NCBI GenBank assembly: GCA_037013495.1
Contig: CM072804.1
Coordinates: forward strand, 37,240,501 to 37,304,500
Origin: Hippophae tibetana
Taxonomy: Eukaryota > Streptophyta > Magnoliopsida > Rosales > Elaeagnaceae
DNA: 64,000 nt
Reading direction: 5' to 3'
Shown here piece by piece: positions 1 through 11,290 of this stretch. Positions within the stretch are counted from its first letter, which is position 1, and each line of letters opens with the position of its first letter. A model generated the notes under the pieces. The model worked only from the letters and a program-made list of their open reading frames with translations. It was not told the origin of the DNA and did no database searches. The position numbers and the translations under genes were made by a program.

Positions 1-116
1 GGAACAATTAGAAATTTTTACAAACATCTTTAGGACTTAGACGGTGGGCTAGAAGGAGTCAATCTTAGCTACCTAATATGGCCATGGCGTCACCCCATGA
101 TATGGATCTAGGAAAG
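1..116. repeat. Left copy of a 116-bp direct duplication
   Basis: This segment matches 1841-1957 in direct orientation with about eight mismatches by eye. The two copies frame a truncated LTR-A fragment. The sequence itself is not recognised. The junction at about 116 lies in a GGAAAG stretch that also resembles the LTR sequence, so microhomology may have guided the rearrangement. The window starts inside the repeat, so its left limit is unknown. Confidence 0.8.
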
Positions 117-1829
117 GAATGTATGTGGTTTTTAATTTATTATTTAAACTTTTAAAAATGAAATTAAATCCTAAACATCCTATCACAATATTTTGTCTTT
201 TGTGTTTTCAATCTACTGCCATAAAAATAAACATAGATTCAATAAACATTTATACAAATTTTATCATTTATAATAGTGGAGTATTTATGGATATAATAAC
301 TAAGTTAATTATGCTTGCTCATATTATTTAGGTTATTAAAGATATGAATTGATATTTATTGATTCTCCCTTTTTTTGTATGAATACCACATTTGGTCGGG
401 TTAGATATTCTTTGTTAACTAAACAAATCAATTAACACATATGGGTGGGGTTGATAACTAATTTGGTTAATTAAATTAATTATTTTTTCTAAGAGATTGA
501 AAATGAACCATTTAAATGCCACCTTTGGTGGGGTTAGACAGTTTAAACTTTATTCAAGGTGTCTAAATTAAACCTAAGAATTTAGTTATCCGAGTACTAA
601 CTTTCAAGTTTTAAAACTACTATTGAAAACATGTTGTCAATATATTTTCAAATAATAATTCTTATAAAAACTTTTGAAATAGAGCTTCACTTTAACTACC
701 GGGCGATTGTACCAACAAATAAAATAGCGCTACTCTAAATCAGACAGGATAACTAAACCTTAAAATCTAAATTTCAGATTTAAGTTTGTAATGAAAAGTA
801 ATATATTTCTCTCTAACATTCTTAATATAAAATCTTCAATAAAAATAAAATCAATTCATTTTAGAGATTTTTACCCATTTAATATTTCGCAAGCATAACA
901 ACGTTATTATTATATCATGTTTACAAACAGCCAGTAAAGTTAAATTTAATCATAGACAAATTGAATATAACATGTAAGAATAAAGCATAAAAAATAACTG
1001 TAAAGAAAATAAAATCCTTACAGTACTTTGTTGCTATTCCCGTTGCTGGAAAACCTCCAAACGGAATTTGCACTCCTATTTATTGAATTGAAAAACAAAT
1101 AAATTACAAAAACATAACAAGTTCTTCTCAAAAAGAGAAGAACTCTAAAACTAAGAAAAGCTAAGAACTAAGAAAAAAACTAAGAAATGAGAGAAAGAAA
1201 TAGAAGAGAAGATGTGTTTTGAGGGGTGTTTAGTTATGAAGAGAATGAGGGTATTTATAGGTGAGGATGGGAAGAAAAAGTGTGTGAAAAAATGATAAAA
1301 AATGGTGGAAACACGGAGTAGTGAATGATGACATCATGCTAACGTGGGGGGCGATTGCGCGCGCAGATGCTAGCAGGCTAGGCGCAGGCGCGCGTAGATG
1401 GCAATAGGCTGGGCATAGGCACGCGCGGATGGGGCGTAGGGGCACGCGCGTTATTGGGCGTGGCTGGGGAAGTTGCTGGCACCGTGTAAGTGTTGTTGGA
1501 CGCACTGCGCGCAGTGGCCGAGGCGGCTGGGCAGCACGATTTCCTCTTTTTTGACATTTTTAACCCATTTTGTCCAATTTTTCCATATTTGTTGACTTTT
1601 CCTCATTTATTTTATTAATATATTTGTGATGTATTGCCTCCAGTATTCCTCTTTGAGTCTTTAAGTTACGTTTTTAAGAAAAAAATACCTAAAAAACAAT
1701 AAAAATACCCGTGATTCCGAAAAGACAAATATATATAAATATATGATAAAATCATATAAATATATATATTTTTAATCAATTAATGTGCATAAAATCATGG
1801 TAATTTTAGTGTTTTTTGAGCACTCATCA
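117..1829 (-). mobile_element. LTR-A copy 1, Athila-like LTR, minus orientation, 3' end missing
   Basis: On the minus strand it begins TGATGAGTGC at 1829, the U3 terminus shared by all LTR-A copies here, and runs to about 117. The last ~110 bp (3' end next to the primer site) seen in fuller copies is absent. A TATA motif (TATAAATA, minus) lies at 1252-1260. Just upstream of it in transcription sense is a GC-rich block at about 1340-1545, full of GCGCGC and GGCACGCGCGG motifs. Inside the R/U5 part the motif TTTGGTGGGGTTAGA appears in three related versions near 385, 440 and 520. No coding capacity is seen; the ORF spanning the GC-rich block is chance. Confidence 0.85.
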
Positions 1830-1840
1830 GGAATCCCCAA

Positions 1841-1957
1841 GGAACAATTAGAAATTTTTGCAAACATCTTTATGACTTAGACGGTGGGCTAGATGGAGTC
1901 AATCTTAGCTATGTAACATGGCCATGGCATCACCCCATGATATGGATATAGGAAAGT
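1841..1957. repeat. Right copy of the 116-bp direct duplication
   Basis: Matches 1-116. It starts 11 bp after the LTR-A terminus at 1829 and continues into unique sequence from 1958. That 1958-2215 stretch holds no gene I can recognise. Confidence 0.8.
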
Positions 1958-2215
1958 TTCAAGTGAAACCCAACAGGATGAGTGATGGTGAAACCAAAAC
2001 CGAGTATGGCTGGTACAAGATAGCATACAGACCATTGTGTAGGGATGGGCAAAACAACCACGGGTTCCGTTATCTATGGTTATTCAAACTGCCAGTTCGG
2101 TTTTTAACCGGTATATTTTAGGGATGAGGACGGTTTTGTATAAGGGTAAATTTCTATAAAGCTATAACAAGTCGATACTATCCTAACAAGGGATAACGAT
2201 CAAGTTAATTATTTC

Positions 2216-2640
2216 CCTATATATACTCATATATGTACACAATTATAATAACTTCAATTGAATCTCATAATAGAGAACAACAACTAAATACTTTCTTTTC
2301 ATATAATATTAGAGCGAGATTGTGTATCTCTTCTAACCTTCATCTTATAATTACTAACTTAAGTATCAGATAGGATTCTAATTTATGGATCTACGAGATG
2401 AAAAAATTATTAGGACCCTAGACCACCTTCTGAGGGGTGGTCTTTGGCCATCTGATGCTCTATGTAATATTATAGCAAGATCATATATATTCTCTAACCT
2501 TCATCTTATAGTTATAGACTCAAGCATCAGATGGGTAAAGAGTACCCCCATAACATGGTCCAAATTGCTAACATCTTTTTTATCTCATAGATCCATAGAG
2601 GACAATCTTACTTGATGTTGAAAAAAATCGACATCAACAT
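2216..2640 (+). mobile_element. Probable Tat-like gypsy LTR end with internal ~161-bp duplication
   Basis: A TATATATA stretch near 2219 is followed by two copies of a ~161-bp unit; both contain CTAACCTTCATCTTATA (near 2332 and 2493) and a downstream ACTNAAGCATCAGAT-type motif. Such a motif near the LTR end is familiar from plant Tat-lineage elements. TGGCATCGG at about 2643 could be a decayed TGGCGCCG-type primer site. The gag and protease remnants in the same orientation downstream support reading this as the 5' LTR of that element. The left limit is not defined. Confidence 0.45.
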
Positions 2641-3457
2641 CTGGCATCGGATATGACAAAGAAATGTGTTCTACTCAAATGAAAAAATAAAAAATTATTG
2701 GACTCTCAAAAAAAATTTCCAACTCCTTAATCTTCAAAAAAAAAAGTAAAGATATTTGAAAAGAGAACATGGAGCAACAAAGTTTTTTGAAAAGAAAACC
2801 TCAGTTCTCTGATATGCCATTGTTATGTGTCTAATTTTGTGGACTTTTAAGAGATGTTATAAATCAAATAACAAGCTTCATTACTTAAATCCTGACAACC
2901 AATTAGGAGGTTTGGTCTACCAACCAACAAGTCATTATTCCACCACTTATTTTAACTCTGATGCATCCTACCATAAATATAGGTGCAAAACATAGACATA
3001 TTTTCCCATAACAGGGCTGATAGGTTCAGAAGGTAGGCTAGCTTAGGTCCAAAATCATCTAGACATGATGGAAATTACACTCCATGGAATCTCTAAGCCA
3101 TCCTAGAGCACTAACCAAAGCCAATGACCCTTGGACAAGTCATCGTCTCAAAAGAATCCCTACGGCATCCTCGACTACCAATAGTGCATAAGATAAGACT
3201 CGTAGCCATGCAGGCTGAATTGGCAAGATGATAGTCCATAGTGGGAGCTAAGTCTCGTGACTAGCCATAATATTTCTACCCATACCAATTAGAGACATCA
3301 AGCTTTTTATGCCAATTCACTATACTATTGATTGGTTACCTTTGACTAGTTCAGGCTAGCCCAATAGGCTCCTATACATTATAATATATGCGATCTAATC
3401 GAGGAATATTTGCAAGGAAACTCTATCCAAGTCAACTAGATTGACCAAACAACCTTA

Positions 3458-4560
3458 GTAGCCAATGACCACCCCAAGATCTAGGATTAGCAGAAAGTAC
3501 CAATTGTGTGTTATCCCACCATTGATCAGCTCACTGAATAGTTAAAAGAGTTCCAACAGATGTTGAATCGATATAAACTCACAAACCTAATGATCCCTAC
3601 TATGTCCCTATTCACCCTAAAGATCATGGCCATCCCACTTTTTGATAAGTTCAAGTTACCTAACACAATCACATATGATGGCAGAAAATATCTCTTGGAA
3701 CACATGGAAAATTTCAAGGGTTGGATAGACCTCTATGTCTACACCAACGCATTGAGGTATCGAGCCTTCCATCTTTTCTTGATACACAAGGCTAGAGACT
3801 GGTAATTTACTTTGAAGCCCAATACTATTAATTCCTTTAAGAAATTTTTTAAATAATTCTTATCTCACTTCTTAGTCAAGATAAGAAGGCCAAAAACCAT
3901 GGTTCACTTGCTCACCTTATAATCAAGAAAGGAATAGTCCTTAAACGACTTCTTTGATCGATTCAATTTAGAGAAGATACAAGTGGCAGATTGTCCAACT
4001 TTGCACTAAGCTCTATGCTAGGGAGCCCTATAGAAAGATATGGCTAAATTTCCCAAAAACATATTCAAAGGCTACCCAATTGATTAGCACTTACATCAAT
4101 GGATAAAATGCTTTCCAATAGAAATAATTGAGAGCCTCCTAAGAAAAAGTTGGTATATTAGAAGTGTAGGGGTAGAGATAAATCTATGTGACATGACAAA
4201 GAGATAATAGTAAGATTGGGGACATAAATATCATTCATCTTGGATGGAATTTCCATAATTACCCCCTTCTTAGTGCAATAAGAAAGGCTATGTAAATGCA
4301 AGTTGAACCCCAATAGTTTGTACGCTGGCCCAAGAAATAGAAAAACCCTAGTTGGAATAATTCTCAATACTATAGGTTCTACAAAGACACCGATCATTCA
4401 ATTGAAAATGTTTGGGAACTCAAAAATAAACTTGAGTACCAAGTCAAGAAAGGTTACTTGAATGAATTTGTGAGAAATCCAAGGCTACAACCACAACAAC
4501 AATGGCCACTACGATTGACCTACCCATCAAGAGAAAGGAACTAGCCTTAAGGACAATTAG
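3458..4560 (+). pseudogene. Decayed Ty3/gypsy gag (Tat-like)
   Basis: Translations over this stretch resemble plant gypsy gag. The clearest part is 3560-3805, with DKFKLPNTITYDGRKYLLEH and, later, a CRAF-like YRAFHLFLIHKARDW motif; this matches the conserved start of the retrotrans_gag domain. Reading continues in shifted frames through about 3990 (LNDFFDRFNLEKIQVADCP-like) with several stops. Gag would form the virus-like particle of the element; this copy cannot. 2641-3457 holds the expected leader and gag N-terminus but nothing clearly readable. The protease remnant downstream belongs to the same element. Confidence 0.7.
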
Positions 4561-4639
4561 GGTTATAATGACAAGTCCCGCTGTGGGTAGTTCCAAAAAT
4601 TATACAAGTTACTGCTACACATAACCAAAAAATATATCC

Positions 4640-5100
4640 TAAACTCATCATCTCAGACTTAAACATTTTAAGAAAGAGAAGCTTGTTGGCTTATCCATCC
4701 TTATATAGATGCCCTATCAATCACTTTTTAGTTGGCTAATAAAAATTTACATCAAGTACTAATAGATTTTGGCAGCCCAACCGATATTATATTCTGGGAG
4801 GATTGGAATAAAATAAAGCTCTCTTACCCTCTCAAGATAATAACTACCTCATTGGTAGAATTCTCTCGCCTCCTACTAATCCTATAAGGTATTGTGGCCC
4901 TACCAGTCACAATTGCACAAGTTACCAACATAAGAACATTCATGGTAGACTTCCATAATATAGATTGCACATTCTCTTATAATTATACCAAGGGTAGGCA
5001 TTTCTTGCATAGGGCCAAGGCTATCTTCAATGGACCACCTCACTCTAAAATATGTAATAGATATGGGAACATGAATAGTACTTAGAGAACAAAAAGGTAG
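4640..5100 (+). pseudogene. Decayed gypsy aspartic protease (Tat-like)
   Basis: The plus strand reads LIDFGSPTDIIFWEDWNKIK (from 4761), which corresponds to the D-x-G-S-S/A-x-D-I-L-F active-site region of Tat-type proteases, with Pro-Thr replacing the usual Ser-Val. The open frame 4894-5085 carries the later ALPVTIAQ, NIDCTFSYNYTKGRHFLHRA and PPHSKICNRYGN parts, equivalent to YNxILGRPxL and HxxIKFPTxxG. An in-frame stop at about 4887 and the altered catalytic loop show it is dead. Reverse transcriptase, RNase H and integrase, expected next, are absent: the tandem array begins within 300 bp. Confidence 0.7.
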
Positions 5101-5399
5101 CTAAAGAGTGTTATGTCATAGGAATTTGAATAAGATAGAAATAAAATTCTTCCCATGTCAAGACAAAAATTATTACCTCACTAGTTTTATTTTTACTTAA
5201 ATTTTTTATAATTTTCATTGTTGCAAAACTTGGTAAAATAAATAGCCTTAGTTGGTTATATTTGAACTTACGTTCCTAAGATATTTCAACTACTTTGTAA
5301 TTCAAATTTTATGTTATTAATAAAGAGAGCACTTAAGATACCCATCTCTATCTATAAATCAAGTGCTTACACTTGGGAGATTTGACAACAAACTCCTTA

Positions 5400-6600
5400 A
5401 TACTTGGCTAGGATATACGCCTCTCTGAAAGAGAGTAAATAAGAAGCATCCAAATAGGTAAGTCCTACACCCTATGTCACAGACCCCCAAAAGATCCATA
5501 AAAGTAGGGTGCATTGAGTTACAATAAGGATGCACCCTAATGATAAGCTATATGGTCGAGGATAAAACTAACATGCAGAACAACATAACTTGGTCTAATC
5601 GCCTTTTAAATATCCTTAGACCTTGAAAATAGGTCATGGCTCAACAGCTTCACCACATTGGGACTAAGCACAATAAATTCCTCAGTACCCTATCAGGACA
5701 TACACCTATACAAAAGGTAGTGAATAAGAAGTATCATGATAGGTGAACTTTGCAAATAAAAACCCATGTCATCATAAGCTAGGTGTATTATGTTACAACA
5801 AGGAAATATCCAAATCATAGGTTATATAGTCCAAGATAAAACTAATGTGCATAACAACTTAACTTGGTCTAATTACCGCTTGATCGACCTTAGACCTTGA
5901 AAGAGCCTAGCTCGAGAGCTCTACCACACTGGGACTAAGCATAATAAAGCCTTCATAACCCCACTAAGGCATGCACACATGCTAAGGTGGTGAATAAGAA
6001 GCATTAAGGCTAGTGAGTCTTAAGCATAATAAAGTCCCCGGTACATCGTCAAAGTATACACCCCTACAAGAAGCACTGAATAAGAAGTATCGTGATAGAT
6101 AAACTTTGCATCTCAAGGCCCAGGTCATCATAATTTAGGAAAATTAAGTTACAATATGGACACACTCTAATTATAGGTTATATAGTCTAAGATAAAACTA
6201 ATATGGAGAATAACTTAATTTGGTCTAATTGCCTCTTAATTATCCTTAAACCTTAAAAGAAGGGCATGGCTTGAGAGCTCCACCACATTAGGACTGAGCG
6301 TAAAAAAACCTTAATGCCATGTCGAGGCATATACCACGACTAAGTTAGTGAATAAGAATATCCCAATAGATGAGCAATGCAAGTTTCAGGCTAGTCTACC
6401 AAATTTTCTATAGAAGATGAATTCATAAAGTTTTAAATTGGATGCATATCTAACCATAGGCTATATGATCCAAGCCATAACAAACATGAAGAAAAGCCTA
6501 ATAGGGTCCCCATCACTTATCGTTGTCTATAAAACCTTAAAAGGAGCCACGACTCATAAGAAGTTCCATCTTAGGTCTATAAAATATATTAAGCTTATAC
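5400..6600 (+). repeat. Degenerate tandem array, ~285-bp unit, about four copies
   Basis: Recurring landmarks are AACTTGGTCTAAT (5587, 5869, ~6220), GGACTAAGC (5661, 5930, ~6290 as GGACTGAGC), GTGAATAAGAAGTATC (5719, ~6076, variants at 5991 and 6346) and a GGCATACACC-type motif (5406, 5694, 5965, 6049, 6336). Intervals are 288, 271, 84 and 287 bp, so one copy near 5965-6049 is a fragment. The last copy is the most diverged. No ORF is conserved between units. The array sits where pol should be in the Tat-like element. Confidence 0.8.
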
Positions 6601-6944
6601 ATCATACTTACATTTAAATGACTTCAACAAAGAGACTATAGATCTCTAATGCAATAGTAATTAAAATTTCCCTAAGTTGATAACTATCTTCTGCTTGGAC
6701 CACTTGACCAAGTTTAAGTACTCCTAGTAGGGGCTGATAGACAGAGAGGCTTAGCTATTCAATAGTTGAACCAACAAGTTACCCCTAACTTAAAAAAAAT
6801 GAAGCAAACATGACAACGTCTAACAAAAGTAAATCCACGAGTACACAAGTTAAAAATCACCTGAATTTTAAGCCATTGACCTCCCAATGAACAAAAATTT
6901 GGACTGATCGAGCCATCATCTGGCCTAATAGGCCAGGACTAGGA

Positions 6945-7115
6945 AGTACAACCTACAAAGAGTGTGGCCAACCAACCAAAATTTTGATCGATCAAGAGGT
7001 GATCAACTAGGAATATGGCCGATCAACTAAGGAAAGGCCAACCAAGAATATAGTTGACTAACTGGGAAATTTTTAGCTAAGAGTATGGTCAGTCAACTAG
7101 AATATAGCTAACTAG
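6945..7115 (+). repeat. Short degenerate repeats of a GGCCGATCAACTAGGAATAT-like unit
   Basis: At least six irregular copies of GGCCAACCAA / GGCCGATCAACTA / AGTCAACTAGAATAT follow one another at roughly 20-35 bp. The stretch 6600-6945 before it and 7116-7200 after it show no gene. Confidence 0.5.
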
Positions 7116-7200
7116 GAAAGTAGTATGATATGTATATGACCAACCAAGCCAACCCAAGTCATATGTTAGGAAATCATAAGACATTTTCATCCATGCTAAC

Positions 7201-8995
7201 TAATGGATGAATGAATCGCATGATCGGAATTACAAATACTGATCTTGTGAAATAATCTTTTATGGTTTTATTATTTGTAAAACTCTCGCAAGTGCACGAA
7301 TCATTTTATAGAAAAGGAAAAGTATACTCCCAAGGTCGCTCTAAGGAAGGAATGTATATGGTTTTTAATTTATTATTCAAAATCTTAAAAACAAAATTAA
7401 ATCCTAAGCATTCTGTCACGATATTTTGGTTTGTTTGTTTCCTAATCTAATAACATAAAAATAAATATAAACATAGATATAAATTCAATAAACAATAATG
7501 AAATTTCTATCATTTATAATAGTCGAGTATTTAAGTTATTAAAGATATAAATTAATATTTGTTGATTTTTTCCTTTTGGTATGGAAGTGTCCTTAGGCGG
7601 GGCCCAAATTCTTTTGTTTATTAACTAACTAATATCCTTAGGCAGGGCCTATGAATAATTAAATATTAAATTTCAGCTTTATTTCTAAGAAAATAGGAAA
7701 CCATTTATTCACAGCTTTAGGCGGATTCAAATAATTAGACTTAATTGAAGGTGTCCAAATTAAACCTAAGAATTTAATTTCCTAGGTACTAACTTTCAAG
7801 TTTTAAAACTAATAGTGAAAATATGTCATCAATACATTTTCGAATAATAGTTTTTATAAAAAAAAAAATTGGAAGAGAGTTTTACTCTAACTATCGGGCG
7901 ATTGTATCAACAAATAAAAGAGCACTACTCTAAATTAGACCGAATAATTAAACCTTAAAATCTAATATTTAGATTTAAGTTTGTAATGCAAAATAATGTA
8001 TTTCTCTCTAACATCTTTAATATAAAATCTTGAATAAAAACAAAATCAATTTATTTTATAAAAGTGTTTTACCTATTTAATAGTTTGCAATCATAACAAC
8101 GTTATAATTATATCATATTTACAAACAGCCAGTCATGTTAAATTTAATTACAAAATAAATAAATATAATATATAAGAATAAAATATAAAATGATAACTGT
8201 AAAGAATCCATTAAAATAATACCTTAAAATAATTCTTACAATAGTATGATGTTAATTCTATTACTAGAAAACCTTCAAACAGATTTACATATCTACTTAT
8301 TAAATCAAAAATTAAAAATTTATAAAAAAAAACTAGTTCCTCTAAAAAAGAAAAGAACTTTAAAAATAAAAACTAAAAGAAAAAAAATACAAAAAGAGAT
8401 ATTCTAGAGAGAGAAAGTTAGAGAGAGAAAGAGCTTAACAAATTTTGTGTGTTTTGGAATGAGAAAGAGGATCCTTTTATAAATGAGGAAAAGTTCAAAA
8501 AGGAGGAAAAATATTTCAAAATTTGATTTTGGGCGCGTTTGGATAGGTTGGTGCGCATATGGGGCGCGAAAATCTCGTCAGACAAGCGGCGTAGATCTGA
8601 TGGTGCACGTGGAAATCAGTGCGATGGATGGCTGCACGTGAGGGACTCGGCATGGATGGGCACACTGCACGCGTTTCTCGAAACGGCTGGGCGGCTGCGC
8701 ACGCGATTCTAGCCTTTTTTTACATTTTGACCTATTTTGTCCAATTTTTCCATCTTTTTGAATTTTCCTCATTTATTTTCTCAATATATTTATTATGTAT
8801 TACCTCCAGTATTTTTTTCTTCTAGTCTTTAAGTTATTTTTGAACTAAAATACCTAGAAAAAAATCAAAAATACTTGTGATTTCGAAAAGAAAAATTTAT
8901 ATAAAAATATGATAAAATCATACAAATATAAATCTATTTAATCAATTAAAGTATATCAAATCATAGTAATTTTAGTGCTTTTCAAGCACTCATCA
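7201..8995 (-). mobile_element. Solo LTR-A copy 2, minus strand, TSD CTAAC
   Basis: The minus strand starts at 8995 with TGATGAGTGCTTG and ends near 7201. CTAAC at 7196-7200 is repeated at 8996-9000, the 5-bp duplication typical of gypsy integrases. With that duplication the 3' terminus would be TA instead of CA, one mutation. No internal region is attached, so this is a solo LTR formed by LTR-LTR recombination. TATA on the minus strand lies at 8474-8483, and a GC-rich block at 8533-8710 precedes it. The U5 motifs here are CCTTAGGCGGGGCC-like (7588, 7631, 7715), a subfamily distinct from copy 1. Confidence 0.85.
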
Positions 8996-9000
8996 CTAAC

Positions 9001-9506
9001 TCAAATAACCATGGTCTCTCAAATAGATGGGAGAACGGTTAAGCTTAGGAATATCTTGAAAGTACAAGTACGAAAAAAATATAATTAAATAAAAGACAAA
9101 GAGTAGAAGTTAATGCAAAATTTAACGCAATAAAAAGGACATAGTCATCCCCAAAAATTATATAAAAAAGATAAGTCAGTGAGTAAAAATAAATACATTA
9201 AGCATATAGATACATGAAATCCAAATTATCCTAAGACAATCCAATCAATCCTAAGACTGAGATAAGTAAAGGCCTAAGTAATGCTAATGTCTATTCATAC
9301 CAGCATCTTAAGATGCATCACTATCCATCTCATCATCTTTTATCCTATCTAAATCCCCAATGTTGAAACTGCTATAATTGTCATCTTGCTACTCAAAGGT
9401 GACTACATCATATCGACAAGCATATCTCTCTTAAGATAGGAAAATAGTCTCATTAAGGATGTTCTCTATGAAAACCCACCTGAACCATCTCCTTGTAGTT
9501 TGAAAA
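9001..9506. other. Unassigned intergenic or remnant sequence
   Basis: Continues the sequence interrupted by the solo LTR at 7201-8995. No ORF, repeat or RNA gene recognised. Confidence 0.5.
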
Positions 9507-11270
9507 TGATGAGTGCTTAGAAAACACTAAAATTATCATGATTTAATGGACTTAAATTGATTAAATAGATTTATATTTGTATGGTTTTATCATATTTTTA
9601 TATAAATTTTTCTTTTCAGAATCATGAGTATTTTTATTATTTTTCAGATAGTTTTGTTCAAAAATAATTTGAATACTCGAAGAAAACTACTAGAGCCAAT
9701 AAATCAAAAATATGTTGAGAAAACAAATGAGTAAAAGTAGAAAAAAGGAAAATTGCACGCAGTCATGCCGAAATCCTGGACACATCTACACCGATCCATT
9801 ATGTGAATCCTGCACGTATCAATGACGATCCATTTCACAAATCCCGCACATGTCAGTGCATTTTCTACCATAAAAACCACCCAATCCTCCGCGTCAACAC
9901 CCCACATGCATGCCAACCTGTCCAATACGCGTCCAAGATCATTTTTAAGATATTTTTCCACTTTTTTAGCTTTTGCCTCATCTATAAAAGAACCCTCTCC
10001 TCCAATTTAAAAAAACACAATTTTCAGAACTCTTTCTCTCTCTCTAGCTTTCACTCTCTAGAAAGCTTTCTTAGTTTTTTTAGCTTTAAAGTTCTTCTCT
10101 TTTTAGAACAACTAGCTATGCTCTTGTAGATTTCTAGTTTTGGATTCAATAAATGGAAATGCAAATCTGTTTGTAGGTTTTCTAGTAACAAAATTAGCAT
10201 CAAACTTTTGTATGGATTCTATAGATTTATAATTTTAAAATGAATTCTTTACAGTTATTTTTTATGTTTTATAATTATTTGTTATGTTTAATTTATCTTT
10301 AATTAAATTTAACATTAATGGCTATTTGTAAATAAGACATAATAACAACGTTGGTATACTTGCGAAATATTAAATAGGTAAAACATTTCTATAAAATAAA
10401 TTGATTTTTTTTATTGAAGATTTTATATTAAGGATGTTAGGGAGAAATATATTATTATTCATTACAAACTTAAATCTGAAAATAAGATTCTAAGGTTTAA
10501 TTATCCAATCTGATTTAGAGTAACACTCTTTTATTTATTGATACAATTTCCTAGTAGTTAGAGTGAAACTCTATTTCAAAAGTTTTTTATAAGAACAATT
10601 ATTCGAAAATGTATTAACAACATATTTTTAGTAATAGTTTTTAAAATTGAAAGTTATACTCGGATAGTTAAATTCCTAGGTTTAATTTTGAAACCTTGAA
10701 CAAGGTCTAATTAACTGACTCCGTCTAAATTTGTAATTAGATGGTTTGCTATTTTCTTAGAAATAAAACTGAAATTTAATATGTAATTAATTAATAAGCC
10801 TCGACTAAGGATATTAGTTCATTAATATTAAACAAAATAATTTGGGCTCTACCTAATGACATTTTCATACCAAAAAGAGAAAATCAACAAATATAAATTT
10901 ATATTTTAAAGTCTAAATAATATTAGCAAACATAATTAACTTAATTATTATATCCATAAATACTCCATTATTATGAATGATAAAAAATTTCATTATTGTT
11001 TATTGAATCCATATATATGTTTATTTTTTTATGTCATTATATTATGAAACAAAAATCAAAATATCGCGATAAGATGTTTAGGATTTTATTTCATTTTTAA
11101 AAGTTTGAATAATAAATTAAAAACCATATATATTCTTTTCTTAGATCAACCTTGAGAGTATACTTTTCATTTTCTATAAAATGATTTGTGAACTTGCGAG
11201 AGTTTTACAAATATAAAATCAAGTATCTGTAAGATCAGTATTGCTAACCTGATCCAGTCTTGTCTTCTCA
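9507..11270 (+). mobile_element. LTR-A copy 3, complete length, plus strand
   Basis: Starts TGATGAGTGCTTAG and ends CTTCTCA just before a primer-site-like sequence, giving 1764 bp. TATAAAAG at 9983-9990 is the likely promoter. It belongs to the CCTTAGGC subfamily. Being followed by a primer site, it was the 5' LTR of an element whose body is now gone. The upstream GC-rich block (9740-9950) is reduced here compared with other copies. Confidence 0.85.
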
Positions 11271-11273
11271 AGT

Positions 11274-11290
11274 TTTTGGTGCTAATCTGG
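11274..11290 (+). promoter_or_regulatory. Decayed tRNA-Asp-type primer binding site
   Basis: TTTTGGTGCTAATCTGGGG follows the LTR end with the same AGT spacer as the Athila element at 15418; the intact site there reads TGGCGCCGTTGCCGGGGA. Several substitutions remain recognisable. Confidence 0.65.

Noticed and set aside
1918..2121. 67-codon ORF as a small host gene
   Set aside because: No recognisable domain, lies in repeat-derived sequence and has no support beyond length.
9803..10129. 108-codon ORF in LTR-A copy 3
   Set aside because: Lies across U3 and the TATA box of an LTR and is not conserved in other copies.
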